Origin: Macrolepiota albuminosa
Lineage: Eukaryota; Basidiomycota; Agaricomycetes; Agaricales; Agaricaceae
Direction: 5' to 3'
DNA length: 64,000 bases
NCBI GenBank assembly: GCA_027475525.1
Contig: JAMWFC010000117.1
Location: 2,280,183-2,344,182, forward strand
Below the pieces are notes generated by a model. That model made no database searches and was not told the origin of the DNA. It saw nothing but the letters and a program-made list of their open reading frames with translations. Shown piece after piece: positions 54,878 through 63,996 of this stretch (position 1 is the first letter of the stretch; each line of letters opens with the position of its first letter). The position numbers were made by a program, and so were the translations under genes.

Positions 54878-55878
54878 TGATAGGCTTCTACTCGGACTGA
54901 GCGCATCAAGAGACATTATAGGCCGACCAACACTTGACACACTAAAGGCTCTAGCAACCAGCCTTGGGTACAGAGCAGCCCTAGCGCAGGCGCTCTATGG
55001 CAAGACTTATCCATTCATCTCAATCACCAGTATCAGCTCCTCAGCGCACTCCACTCAGTTAATTTGAAGACCAAGAAGACTCAGGACTCATCGCGCTAGC
55101 ATAACGGCGGGAGGGGACTCTGACCAAACCCCGATCAGTACTGGAAGGAGTTAGCAATTGGCGCTGTCAATCACCAAGGCACCTCAATCAGAAGTCTAAA
55201 AGAATCAATGACGACGAGACAGGATACACACAGACCCGACATTTAAATCTATCAAAAGATGGTACAATGTTTAGCGCCGGAATTAGCGCTCACGGCGTCT
55301 GTCGAGGATTCTCCGACCATACCCCGGGATGGCATGGCCAATTAAATTACATCAAAAAGTGAGCAAACTCGTACCACTTCTAAGTAGTTTTAGAGTTGCC
55401 GTTGGTCGCCGTCACCCATGTGCTGCAGGTCGCCGTTGACAGGTGGCCGTTAGCTACAGTCACGAAGAGAGGCGCTAATTGGTAGCGCCGTCAATGGACT
55501 TATTTTGGAAATAATGTAGCGCATAGTATAAAAACTAGCTACTTGCCATGTATATAACAACGAATCGTAACCTCTTGAGCACCCAGTTACACTTAGCGTT
55601 CAAATCGCGCTAGCGTTGCCTGACTTTGCCACCAAGTTCGGCGCTAGCTTCGTCTATCTCGTCTTCGTCGTTTACGGTGCCACCTACGGGCATGCTACGC
55701 TGCGCTATTCGTTTATTTCGCTAGCTTCGTCTATCTCGTCTTCGTCGTTTACGGTGCCACCTACGGGCATGCTACGCTGCGCTATTCGTTTATTTCTCTA
55801 TAACCTCTCCTAAGCTACGACGCTTACCACTTGCTAGGTAGCACCCGAGGCGCTATCGTCTAGCGCATCGCCCTATCA
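54878..55878 (+). repeat. 5' LTR of the Ty3/gypsy element
   Basis: Starts TGATAGG and ends CCTATCA, a perfect 7-bp inverted terminal repeat. 1001 bp as given, 924 bp without the 77-bp seam. A TATAAAAA box lies at 55,527. No primer-binding site starting with TGG follows directly (CCTTTGCTCGAG), so priming may be of another kind, such as self-priming; this is not resolved. Confidence 0.7.
55642..55795. repeat. 77-bp exact tandem duplication (seam 20)
   Basis: Bases 55642-55718 are repeated at 55719-55795, period 77, within the LTR. Confidence 0.9.
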
Positions 55879-56388
55879 CCTTTGCTCGAGCACACCGGGA
55901 CCCTGCCGGGACTCCTCACAAACCCGTACGCCAGGCGCTGGAGACGGCGTTGTACTGCGTATACGTCCAGCGCACCCAACCACAGTTGGCGTCATCATTT
56001 TGGAGCCCACCGCGAGGGGTTCTATTGAGGCAGAATTCCGCCGGAAACTCGAGCCCAGCGACAGCGCCGCCTCCTATTGGAGAGCGCGTTTGAGCAAACC
56101 TTAACTGAGTCACCACACTTACCAGGCGCGCTACCGAGGCAGACTTTAGATCAGGAGCTTGAAGCCGCTCCAGATAGCTTGGCTGAAAGCTTCTTCCCAT
56201 TTTCCCGACCGTTCGAATACTTAGCAGGTGAAAACCATACACCGCTTACTCCTTTGGAAGAGCTGTCTAGGTCATTATCGCCAGAACCTAGCGACTCAGA
56301 ATTACCCGAGCCAGTACCGACTACAACCCCGCCAAGCGAAACTACCACTAACACTACTATTCCCACCACGACGTCGACGCCAGCTAGT

Positions 56389-58674
56389 ATGGAGCAGGCA
56401 AACACACCGCGTATGCCGCCAAGAAACCACTTCTCGTCGCCAAAATGGGACGAGACGAAACCTCGCGAGCTAACACAGTATTTCCGAGAATTGGAATATT
56501 TATTACGCGACTGCCGAGTCACCGACAACACACAAATGAAAGAATACGCCGCCAGATACGTTTCCTACGATACCGCGGAATCCTGGACGGGACTGGATGA
56601 GTTTCAAGGATTAACACGAGAGGCGGTGCCAAGGTCGTTTACCTACGAGGAATGGAAAAAGGCGATCATTAAACTGTACCCTGGCGCTGAGGAATCCACG
56701 CGCTATACCGTCCTTGAAATCCAGAAACTGGTACAGGATACCTTCGCAACGGGCATTTATACACTAGGCACGCTATCTACTTATTATCGAGACTTCCAGC
56801 GAATTGCAAGATGGCTAGTACAGAATGGCAAACTCTACAGGAACAAGGAACGGCGCTTGTTTCAACAAGGCATTCCAACATCCCTTTGGACTCGTATAGC
56901 TCGTTGCTTAGAAATTCTTAAGTCCGACCACCATCCTGAGGAACCCTACAATATAGAAGACGTCTTTGAAGCAGGTAAATGGATACTGAAAGGCACGGAT
57001 ACTGGCATCCCCTTCCAGCGACCTTCTAGCACTGATAACGGAGGAAAGGCGCCACCTGTTGCGGCGCCCGCACCTAGCGCAACTAACAATCAGGGAGGTT
57101 TTGTCAAGAAGGAGGACCTGGAAAACGCAGTCAACACGGCTGTCGCAAACGTTATGAGCAAATTGGAAACGTTAATCTCGACTAGCCTTAATGCGCCACG
57201 AGGTAATATGCAATCCGGCCCTTGTCACTTCTGTGGTGAGGCAGGACATACGATGACTCGCGGACGCTGCGCTATCCTCGAACAATACCTGCGCCAAGGA
57301 AGAGCACGCCGAGGCGCCGACGGGAAAATAGTCCTACCCTCCGGCGCTAACATCCCTCTATATCCTGAGCACCGAACCTTCCAGGGGCGAATTGATGAAT
57401 GGCACCGACGTAACCCTGGGAACTTAGCGACGGGCAATCTCAATAGTACGGCCGCAGCGGAGGCAGAAACAACTCCACAACAGGCGCTAATCCATGAAGT
57501 ACTCCAGCTTAACGCTGTTAGCGAGCGACCGACGTTGTCACGAGAGGAAAGGATCGAGACGTTGGAAAGGGAGCTAAAGTCGCAAAAGAATCAGGTTTTC
57601 GATGGTGTCGAGATTAAAAAGAGCAAACAACCATTGAAAGACTATAGACCTTCAGGCGCTACGACCGATCCAGCATCTGCAAAGCCTTTGAATTCCAGTA
57701 TCAACGATGACACACCTGATACGGCCAAAGCACAAGCTAGCACGGAACCGCCACTACACCCGTATTCAGGACTTGCCGGTAACTACGCTCCGCCTATCAA
57801 TCGAAACTTTGGGGCGCCAGACAAGCCAGCAGGAGGCTACCGACCAACGGCACCAATCTACGACATAGAAAAATCTAAGCAAGTATTCGATCGTATTATG
57901 AAAAGTCAAGTCACGATGTCGGTAGGGGAGCTATGCAGTGTGGCGCCAGACGTCAGGAATCAGATGCGTACAGCGGTAACCCCTCGACGGAACGTAGCTA
58001 ACAATGTAATGGCGGTGGACGAATGCGACGACACGCTACCTGGATTCGCGTACATAACCGAGACGGTCGCGTCGGAAATCAAAGAAGAGGCCGCGCCACC
58101 TAAAGAAGCTACGTCCATTGACCCGGTCAAAACTTACCTTAAGTCGCTAAGATCTAGCGACGATCCCGCCGTCCTCACTGTAGCCCAAGACTCTCACGCG
58201 ATTTGCTCAATTATGTTGACAGTTGATGGAAAAAGCGAGATAGAATCTATCGTGGACAGCGGATCACAGATTATTTCAATGGCTGCCGACGTCGCTAACA
58301 AGCTTGGCATCATTTACGACCCGACCATCATTCTTAATATGCAAAGCGCTAACGGCACTATTGATCGATCCTTGGGAATGGCTTGTAACGTGCCATGCGC
58401 TGTTGGCGATCTTACGTTTTACCTTCAAATACACATTCTTAGATCGCCTGCGTACGACTTATTATTAGGAAGGCCCTTCGACGTCTTAGCCCGATCAGTA
58501 GTCAAGACGACGTCTGAAGACGAAACGACGCTAACTATTAGCGACCCTAACTCGGGCGTCAGAAGAACGGTACCAACATTTCCACGGGGGAAATTCCAGA
58601 AACCGGGACCGAGAAAGCGACCTTATGTTAGCGACGACCCTTGCGAGTGTTTTCCGGCGCCATCGAGGAGATGA
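56389..58674 (+). CDS. gag: Gag polyprotein with zinc knuckle and aspartic protease
   Basis: Structural protein of the retrotransposon particle plus protease. The first ATG is 56,389 (MEQANTPRMPPRNH). The same frame is open from 56,029 without an ATG, so a non-ATG or spliced start is possible. The capsid-like region includes ELTQYFRELEYLLRDCRV and SFTYEEWKKAIIKLYPGAEE. A zinc knuckle CHFCGEAGHTMTRGRC (CX2CX4HX6C; the last spacing is longer than usual) is near residue 278. The protease motif IESIVDSGSQIISM is near 620, and the flap/C-terminal motif YDLLLGRPFDVL is near 693. Stop TGA 58,672-58,674 overlaps the pol ATG. Confidence 0.88.
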   Translation: MEQANTPRMPPRNHFSSPKWDETKPRELTQYFRELEYLLRDCRVTDNTQMKEYAARYVSYDTAESWTGLDEFQGLTREAVPRSFTYEEWKKAIIKLYPGAEESTRYTVLEIQKLVQDTFATGIYTLGTLSTYYRDFQRIARWLVQNGKLYRNKERRLFQQGIPTSLWTRIARCLEILKSDHHPEEPYNIEDVFEAGKWILKGTDTGIPFQRPSSTDNGGKAPPVAAPAPSATNNQGGFVKKEDLENAVNTAVANVMSKLETLISTSLNAPRGNMQSGPCHFCGEAGHTMTRGRCAILEQYLRQGRARRGADGKIVLPSGANIPLYPEHRTFQGRIDEWHRRNPGNLATGNLNSTAAAEAETTPQQALIHEVLQLNAVSERPTLSREERIETLERELKSQKNQVFDGVEIKKSKQPLKDYRPSGATTDPASAKPLNSSINDDTPDTAKAQASTEPPLHPYSGLAGNYAPPINRNFGAPDKPAGGYRPTAPIYDIEKSKQVFDRIMKSQVTMSVGELCSVAPDVRNQMRTAVTPRRNVANNVMAVDECDDTLPGFAYITETVASEIKEEAAPPKEATSIDPVKTYLKSLRSSDDPAVLTVAQDSHAICSIMLTVDGKSEIESIVDSGSQIISMAADVANKLGIIYDPTIILNMQSANGTIDRSLGMACNVPCAVGDLTFYLQIHILRSPAYDLLLGRPFDVLARSVVKTTSEDETTLTISDPNSGVRRTVPTFPRGKFQKPGPRKRPYVSDDPCECFPAPSRR

Positions 58675-61600
58675 GTGATGAGGATCATGGAGATGAAGCG
58701 CTTATCTTGGACTATAACCATCGGACTGGGCAAGTAAATTTTATATCATATACCCCTTTAGCCCATGAAATCTTGAATTCTTCTTCGTCGCTTACTAGTG
58801 AAGCGTTATCCTACTTATACCTCACTGCGTCAGATATTACTGAAAACCTTTCAACAGACACTTATTTCGTTTCTACTCCCGACTCTAATGAACCTTTGAT
58901 ATCAGGTTTCGCTAGAAACCATGACTCTATTTATAATACGTTTGCTAACAATAGTACCCCTAAGCGCAAAGGGGTTCAGGTCAAGAAGAAATATAAACCC
59001 GTAGCGCTTAAAACGAAGCCGGTAGCGAGCGCCGTACCCGAGGAATTTCGCATCGAAAGAAAAATAATAGGCGACCCTTTGGCTACCCTGCCAAAACTCG
59101 ATCCGAATCCACCACCCTTTGAACCAACAGGACGATTTACAGAAGAACGAAAGGCGCTATTTCTTAGCGCCCACGATACCGGCTTCCTCTCGACGGAGGA
59201 GATGAACGTACTAGTCGACATCATGCAAAAACAGAATGAGGCTTTCGCATGGGAGGACTCAGAACGCGGTAAACTTAGAACTGACTTCTTTCCACCAGTG
59301 GTCATCCCAACCATACCGCACGTACCCTGGACTGAGCATAACCGACCCATACCCCCGGGCATCGAAGCCGAAGTCTGCCAAATTATTCGCTCCAAGATAG
59401 CGGCAGGTGTATACGAGCCTTCTAATTCGGCCTACCGCTCGAGGTGGTTCTGCGTACTAAAGAAAAACGGGAAGCTACGTATAGTTCACAGCCTAGAACC
59501 GCTAAACAAAGTCACCATTCGTCATTCAGGGGTACCGCCATTTCCCGATCACGTCGCTGAATCTTTCGCGGGACGAATATGTGGCGCTACCCTGGATTTG
59601 TATGTAGGCTATGACGAGCGCTTAATCCATCCTTCCTCTCGCGACTTGACAACATTTCAAACACCGTTTGGGGCGCTACGACTAGTCACACTTCCTATGG
59701 GATGGACAAACTCGGTACCGATATTTCATGACGATATTACGTTTATCCTACAGTCCGAAATACCCCACCATGTGCTCAGTTTCATAGACGACGTAGGAGT
59801 TAAAGGCCCGAAGGATTGGCGATTGGTAGATGGCAAGCCCGAAGTTCACCCGGAAAATCCTAATATTCGCATGGCGCTATGGGAATTCTTTCAACTGGTT
59901 AACCGAGTACTTCAGCGCATGAAGTATTGTGGCGGGACGTTTTCAGGGCACAAGCTCGTTCTTTGCGCACCGCAGTTTAAAATTTTGGGGCACGTTTGCA
60001 CGCCAGAAGGCAGGATTCCAGAAAAGAGCCGATTAGCGCTGTTGGAGAAATGGGGGGTCTGTCATAACCTCTCGGAAGTTCGCGCGTTCTTGGGCACTGT
60101 AGGGGTGCTGCGCATGTTCATACACCATTTTTCTCATCGCGCAAACGCCCTTAATCGCCTAACCCGTTCAGGGGTCCCCTTCGAATTCGGACCCAATCAA
60201 ATCAATGCCCAGAAGGACTTAGTAAAGGCGCTACAGGAAGCGAAACCATTGGTACCCATTGACTATACTACCGCCGATCCCGTTATACTTGCTGTTGACA
60301 CATCATATATCGCCGTTGGCTTCTTCTTATGCCAGTGTGATAGCGCGAACCAGAAAATCAGGCGCTACAATCGTTTCGGATCGATTACCCTTAACAACCG
60401 AGAATCGCGCTACAGTCAGCCCAAGCTAGAGTTATATGGCTTGTTTCGATCGTTTCAGGCGCTGCGCATGTACCTCATTGGGGTACGAAATCTCATTGTC
60501 GAGGTCGACGCACGATACATCAAAGGAATGCTTCAGAACCCTGATATTCAACCATCGGCCAGTATGAACCGCTGGGTAGTAGCGATATTAATGTTTCACT
60601 TCGAGTTAGTACACGTCAGAAGTGCATTCCACGGGCCGGACGGATTATCTAGGCGACCCAGACAACCGGAAGATGAAGCGCTAGATGATAGCGACAACGA
60701 TGTATTTGACGATTGGATCGATCAATTGCATGGTTTCATGCACATCATTCAGCTGCCTATTCCGGCGCTTCGCGAAGACCAACCAGTTTCAAATTGGCTT
60801 CACCCTATTGTTCCGTACCAGCCCCGACCATATCAGGCGTCATCAACTTTTTACACGGCCAGTATCTATAACGTCGCTAAGCCATCTAACGATCTAAAGA
60901 TAGTTGAGGAACCAAGACCCTTGCGGGAAGACAGTCATAACTTACCATATTCGGCGGTACCTCGAAGCGCCAAAGCTAAGTCAGAAGATCAGCGAGTTGG
61001 CCAGGTTAGGAAGTGGCTACAGGATTTGCGACGACCATCAGACCTTACGGATACGGAATACGCCACCTTCATTCGATATGCGACGACCTTCTTTATAGTG
61101 GAAAACCGACTTTGGCGACGAAATAGAGATGGCGCCCACAAGCTAGTAATTAAACCGGACAATCGAATTAGAATTCTACGCGCTATGCACGATGACTTGG
61201 GACACCGTGGACTCTACGCAACAAGAGCGAACCTTTTGGAGCGCTTTTGGTGGCCTCAAGTTAGCGCCGATATTGCGTGGTATATTCGCACTTGTCATCT
61301 CTGTCAAATCCAGCAGACACGTCAGGTTCTTATTCCCCCAACAGTAGCGACTCCAGCGCCGCTATTTGGAAAAATATATATCGACACCATGCACATGCCC
61401 AAGTCAGGGCGCTACAAGTATATCATTCAAGGAAGGTGTTCCTTGGTATATTGGCCGGAGTTCCGTATGCTCCAACGAGAAAATACAGACGCTATAGCTA
61501 AGTGGCTCTTTGAGGACGTTATCTGCAGATGGGGAGCCCTTCACGAGATCGTCACAGACAATGGAGCGCCAATAGTTAAGGCGCTCACTTATCTAGCAAA

Positions 61601-62351
61601 GAAGTACAACATTCAACACATACGGGTTTCTGGTTACAACAAGCGCGCCAACGGAATCGTAGAAAGGCCTCATTTTGACGTTCGACAGGCGCTATTTAAG
61701 GCGGTCGATGGTGACGAAAGTCGCTGGAGCGAAGTGACTTATTCGGTCTTCTGGTCAGAGAGGGTTACCGTACGAAAAAGGATGGGTTGTTCACCCTACT
61801 ACGCGGCGACAGGCACCCATCCACTCCTCCCGGCCGACATAGTGGAAGCTACTTACTTACAGCCACCCCCGAATTCGATACTATCTTCCACCGACATGAT
61901 TGCTAGGCGCGCTATAGACTTACAGCGACGCATGGAGGATCTCGAGCGCTTACACGAAGTAGTATTTCAAACTAGACGACAAGCTGCGCTACGATTTGAA
62001 AGCGAGCACAGCGCCACGATTAGAGACTACAACTTCACCTCTGGCGCCCTCGTACTAATGCGCAACTCAAAGATCGAAGTTACCCATAACAAAAAGATGC
62101 GACCTCGGTATCTGGGACCCCTAATAGTGGTTTCCCGCAATAGGGGAGGCGCCTATGTACTCTGCGAGTTGGACGGCTCAGTTTTGCATCGACCAGTAGC
62201 GGCGTTTCGACTCATCCCCTACTTAGCGCGGGAACACATTCCCTTACCTTCGTCAGCGCTGGACATTGACACGGCTAAACTACGAGAACTGGAAGAAACG
62301 GAGTTAGTGGATGATGACGAGACCCCTGTTGACGACGACGAAGAACAGTAA
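58671..62351 (+). CDS. pol: Pol polyprotein: reverse transcriptase, RNase H, integrase
   Basis: 1226 residues from ATG 58,671, which shares bases with the gag stop (ATGA). RT: SRWFCVLKKNGKLRIVHSLE, GATLDLYVGYDERLIHP, TLPMGWTNSVPIF, and the YxDD box as SFIDDVGV near residue 373. RNase H: ILAVDTSYIAVGFFLC, SQPKLELYGLFRSFQALR, VEVDARYIKGML. Integrase: HDDLGHRG...CHLCQIQQ (HHCC), catalytic acidic residues in IYIDTMHM, EIVTDNGAP and KRANGIVERPH. The C-terminal MRPRYLGPLIVVSRNRGGAY is GPY/F-like. No chromodomain is visible; the end is acidic (VDDDETPVDDDEEQ). No stop interrupts the frame, so it may be active or recently so. Confidence 0.92.
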   Translation: MSDEDHGDEALILDYNHRTGQVNFISYTPLAHEILNSSSSLTSEALSYLYLTASDITENLSTDTYFVSTPDSNEPLISGFARNHDSIYNTFANNSTPKRKGVQVKKKYKPVALKTKPVASAVPEEFRIERKIIGDPLATLPKLDPNPPPFEPTGRFTEERKALFLSAHDTGFLSTEEMNVLVDIMQKQNEAFAWEDSERGKLRTDFFPPVVIPTIPHVPWTEHNRPIPPGIEAEVCQIIRSKIAAGVYEPSNSAYRSRWFCVLKKNGKLRIVHSLEPLNKVTIRHSGVPPFPDHVAESFAGRICGATLDLYVGYDERLIHPSSRDLTTFQTPFGALRLVTLPMGWTNSVPIFHDDITFILQSEIPHHVLSFIDDVGVKGPKDWRLVDGKPEVHPENPNIRMALWEFFQLVNRVLQRMKYCGGTFSGHKLVLCAPQFKILGHVCTPEGRIPEKSRLALLEKWGVCHNLSEVRAFLGTVGVLRMFIHHFSHRANALNRLTRSGVPFEFGPNQINAQKDLVKALQEAKPLVPIDYTTADPVILAVDTSYIAVGFFLCQCDSANQKIRRYNRFGSITLNNRESRYSQPKLELYGLFRSFQALRMYLIGVRNLIVEVDARYIKGMLQNPDIQPSASMNRWVVAILMFHFELVHVRSAFHGPDGLSRRPRQPEDEALDDSDNDVFDDWIDQLHGFMHIIQLPIPALREDQPVSNWLHPIVPYQPRPYQASSTFYTASIYNVAKPSNDLKIVEEPRPLREDSHNLPYSAVPRSAKAKSEDQRVGQVRKWLQDLRRPSDLTDTEYATFIRYATTFFIVENRLWRRNRDGAHKLVIKPDNRIRILRAMHDDLGHRGLYATRANLLERFWWPQVSADIAWYIRTCHLCQIQQTRQVLIPPTVATPAPLFGKIYIDTMHMPKSGRYKYIIQGRCSLVYWPEFRMLQRENTDAIAKWLFEDVICRWGALHEIVTDNGAPIVKALTYLAKKYNIQHIRVSGYNKRANGIVERPHFDVRQALFKAVDGDESRWSEVTYSVFWSERVTVRKRMGCSPYYAATGTHPLLPADIVEATYLQPPPNSILSSTDMIARRAIDLQRRMEDLERLHEVVFQTRRQAALRFESEHSATIRDYNFTSGALVLMRNSKIEVTHNKKMRPRYLGPLIVVSRNRGGAYVLCELDGSVLHRPVAAFRLIPYLAREHIPLPSSALDIDTAKLRELEETELVDDDETPVDDDEEQ

Positions 62352-62498
62352 ATGAAGGCGAAGGACGAGGCGCTAGGTGTTAGCGCCCCCGTTAAGTAAA
62401 CTTAGGTCATGTTTCCCTTTCGGAAGGCATATTGGATGGCATAAATAGCTATGGTACAGGCGAGGACACAAAATCAACTACGGCTACTACGTTACGAG
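62352..62498. other. Post-pol spacer
   Basis: Short non-coding stretch with the same GCGCT-rich words as the rest of the element (GAGGCGCTAGGTGTTAGCGC near 62,369). No polypurine tract plus LTR is found here. Confidence 0.4.
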
Positions 62499-62857
62499 CT
62501 ACGCTGAAGAAGACCGGCGACGAGAACCTCGGACTCGCTCCCTGGGCCGCCTAAAGGAGGGAGGACCGCCTGAAGGAGGAAGAGGGGCGCCTGGTGTAGG
62601 CACCGGAATGCTCGAAGGCGGCGCGTTGCGAGGTACGGCGGGAGGAATGCAGGATGAAGGTACTGGAGCGCTAGGAGTTGGCGCAGGAGGAGCGCCTGGA
62701 GGAGGGGCAGCGAGTTCGGAGGAAAGGTCCCACTCCTCGTAGGAGGGCTGAAGCGAGGGCGGGAAAGGAAAGACCACGCGGTCGAGGACTGCCCTACGGG
62801 CACGGGACTCAACCAGGAGCGGAAGGGGAAGCCATGAAAGGCTCTTGGCAACGGCAT
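62499..62857 (-). CDS. Antisense Pro-rich open frame in the gypsy element
   Basis: On the minus strand a frame rich in Pro, Ala and Ser (ELAAPPPGAPPAPTPSAPVP) ends GSRRRSSSA. It may be a separate ORF or a 3' exon of the antisense gene upstream of it. The composition could also arise by chance from the GGAGGA/GGCGC-rich plus strand, where a basic frame is open too. Confidence 0.3.
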
Positions 62858-62944
62858 GGAATTAGCAACCCAAGGTCAGAAGGAAAGAGCTATTGACTAA
62901 CCAAACTGCCAGTCTCCCGAAGAAGGCTCGCCAAACTTGCTGCG

Positions 62945-63217
62945 CTAGGCGTAATAGTCGACTGCGAACACATGAGCAACAAACAAGATACGCGCTAACA
63001 GGAGGCGAACCGTGACCAGAGACTCATCCTGGTCTATCATCCATTCGGTGGAGGCGTCCAACAGGATGCGATATCGGCGCACCAGGGTCATGGTATTTCC
63101 GTTTTCATGAGGGAAACCCCCCGTAGGCATAATAGCCAGGAAGTGTTCAATACGATCCAAGATCGCGGGGCGGTGAGGAAGTTCCGGATCTGGGAGAAGT
63201 ATGGAGGGGGCTGGCAT
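62945..63217 (-). CDS. Antisense ORF 1 downstream of pol
   Basis: Minus-strand ATG 63,217 (MPAPSILLPDPELPHRP), then ILDRIEHFLAIMPTGGFPHE and MTLVRRYRILLDASTEWMID, stop at 62,945. It is related over about 60 residues to antisense ORF 2. A possible extra exon reading ITPSAASLASLLRETGSLV (62,950-62,890) would extend the similarity, but I cannot fix the splice sites. No known family recognised. Because it lies inside the element and shares its word bias, it is probably an element gene. Confidence 0.5.
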   Translation of the reverse strand: MPAPSILLPDPELPHRPAILDRIEHFLAIMPTGGFPHENGNTMTLVRRYRILLDASTEWMIDQDESLVTVRLLLARILFVAHVFAVDYYA

Positions 63218-63249
63218 GATGAAATACTAACAAACTTAAGGGCGGCAGA

Positions 63250-63403
63250 GCCCATAAAATATCTCTAGCTACTTGCAGGGTCGCAGCGACTTAGGAACTT
63301 TTACATGGGCGAAACAATCACGAGGGGCCCATAAAATATCTCTAGCTACTTGCAGGGTCGCAGCAACTTAGGAACTTTTACATGGGCGAAACAATCATGG
63401 GGG
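63250..63403. repeat. 77-bp tandem duplication, imperfect (seam 21)
   Basis: Bases 63250-63326 are repeated at 63327-63403 with the same period of 77 but with three mismatches (for example GCAGCGAC versus GCAGCAAC, and the G-run end). Either a seam between slightly different copies or haplotypes, or a true duplication. Confidence 0.7.
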
Positions 63404-63503
63404 GGGGGGCGACAACAACGATGCATTTAATATACGACGACATTGGAAATCAAGAATCTAAAATCTGTCAGTTCTGTGGCGCTACGGAGAAGGGAAGATC
63501 ACC

Positions 63504-63996
63504 TTACATAAACGACACAGGAGGCGGAAGCAAATCAAGGAGCGGGCAACAGGAGGAAACGCGTCCCTCCGTCAGAGGGGCCACGAAAGAGGCGACCACC
63601 GGTAGAAGAACGAGGAGACTGGTGAAGAAGGCGCGGTTAGACAGGAAAAGAAAGGAGTAACGGGGTAAGGACAGACGGACCAGATAGTGGCTTTCTTCCA
63701 GCAGCAGCTCAAGACGCTCTCGCGTGGAGGTGGGAGGAATTTGCTTTAATTAGCGACTGTCAGCAAAGAAGAGGGCGAAAAAGGCAGGAGCGCACCTGAA
63801 AAATGCGACTCCAGGCCTTCTCCATACCAAACTGCATCAGAGGTTTGCTATCCGACCAGATCTCACAGGCCGCACGCAGCAACTGGCAGCGACGACTTAA
63901 TTCAAGGGCGCCATCGTCCAGTTCTGGCACGCTGCCAGCAGGATAGTGGTGAAGGAAAGAGGTGACACGCTCTAGGAAAGTGGGAGGGTCCATCAT
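63504..63996 (-). CDS. Antisense ORF 2 downstream of pol
   Basis: Minus-strand ATG 63,996 (MMDPPTFLERVTSFLHHYP), then AGSVPELDDGALELSRRCQL and KPLMQFGMEKAWSRIFQ. A GT-AG intron (GTGCGC...TTAAAG, ending about 63,746) leads to QIPPTSTRERLELLLEESHY and a hydrophobic tail ending at 63,504. It aligns without gaps to antisense ORF 1 over the first 60 residues (FLERVTSFL with ILDRIEHFL; EKAWSRIF with RLLLARILF). The family is not recognised. A plus-strand ORF (63,382-63,660, containing CQFCGATEKG and a basic tail) overlaps its second exon, and one of the two is probably spurious. Confidence 0.45.
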
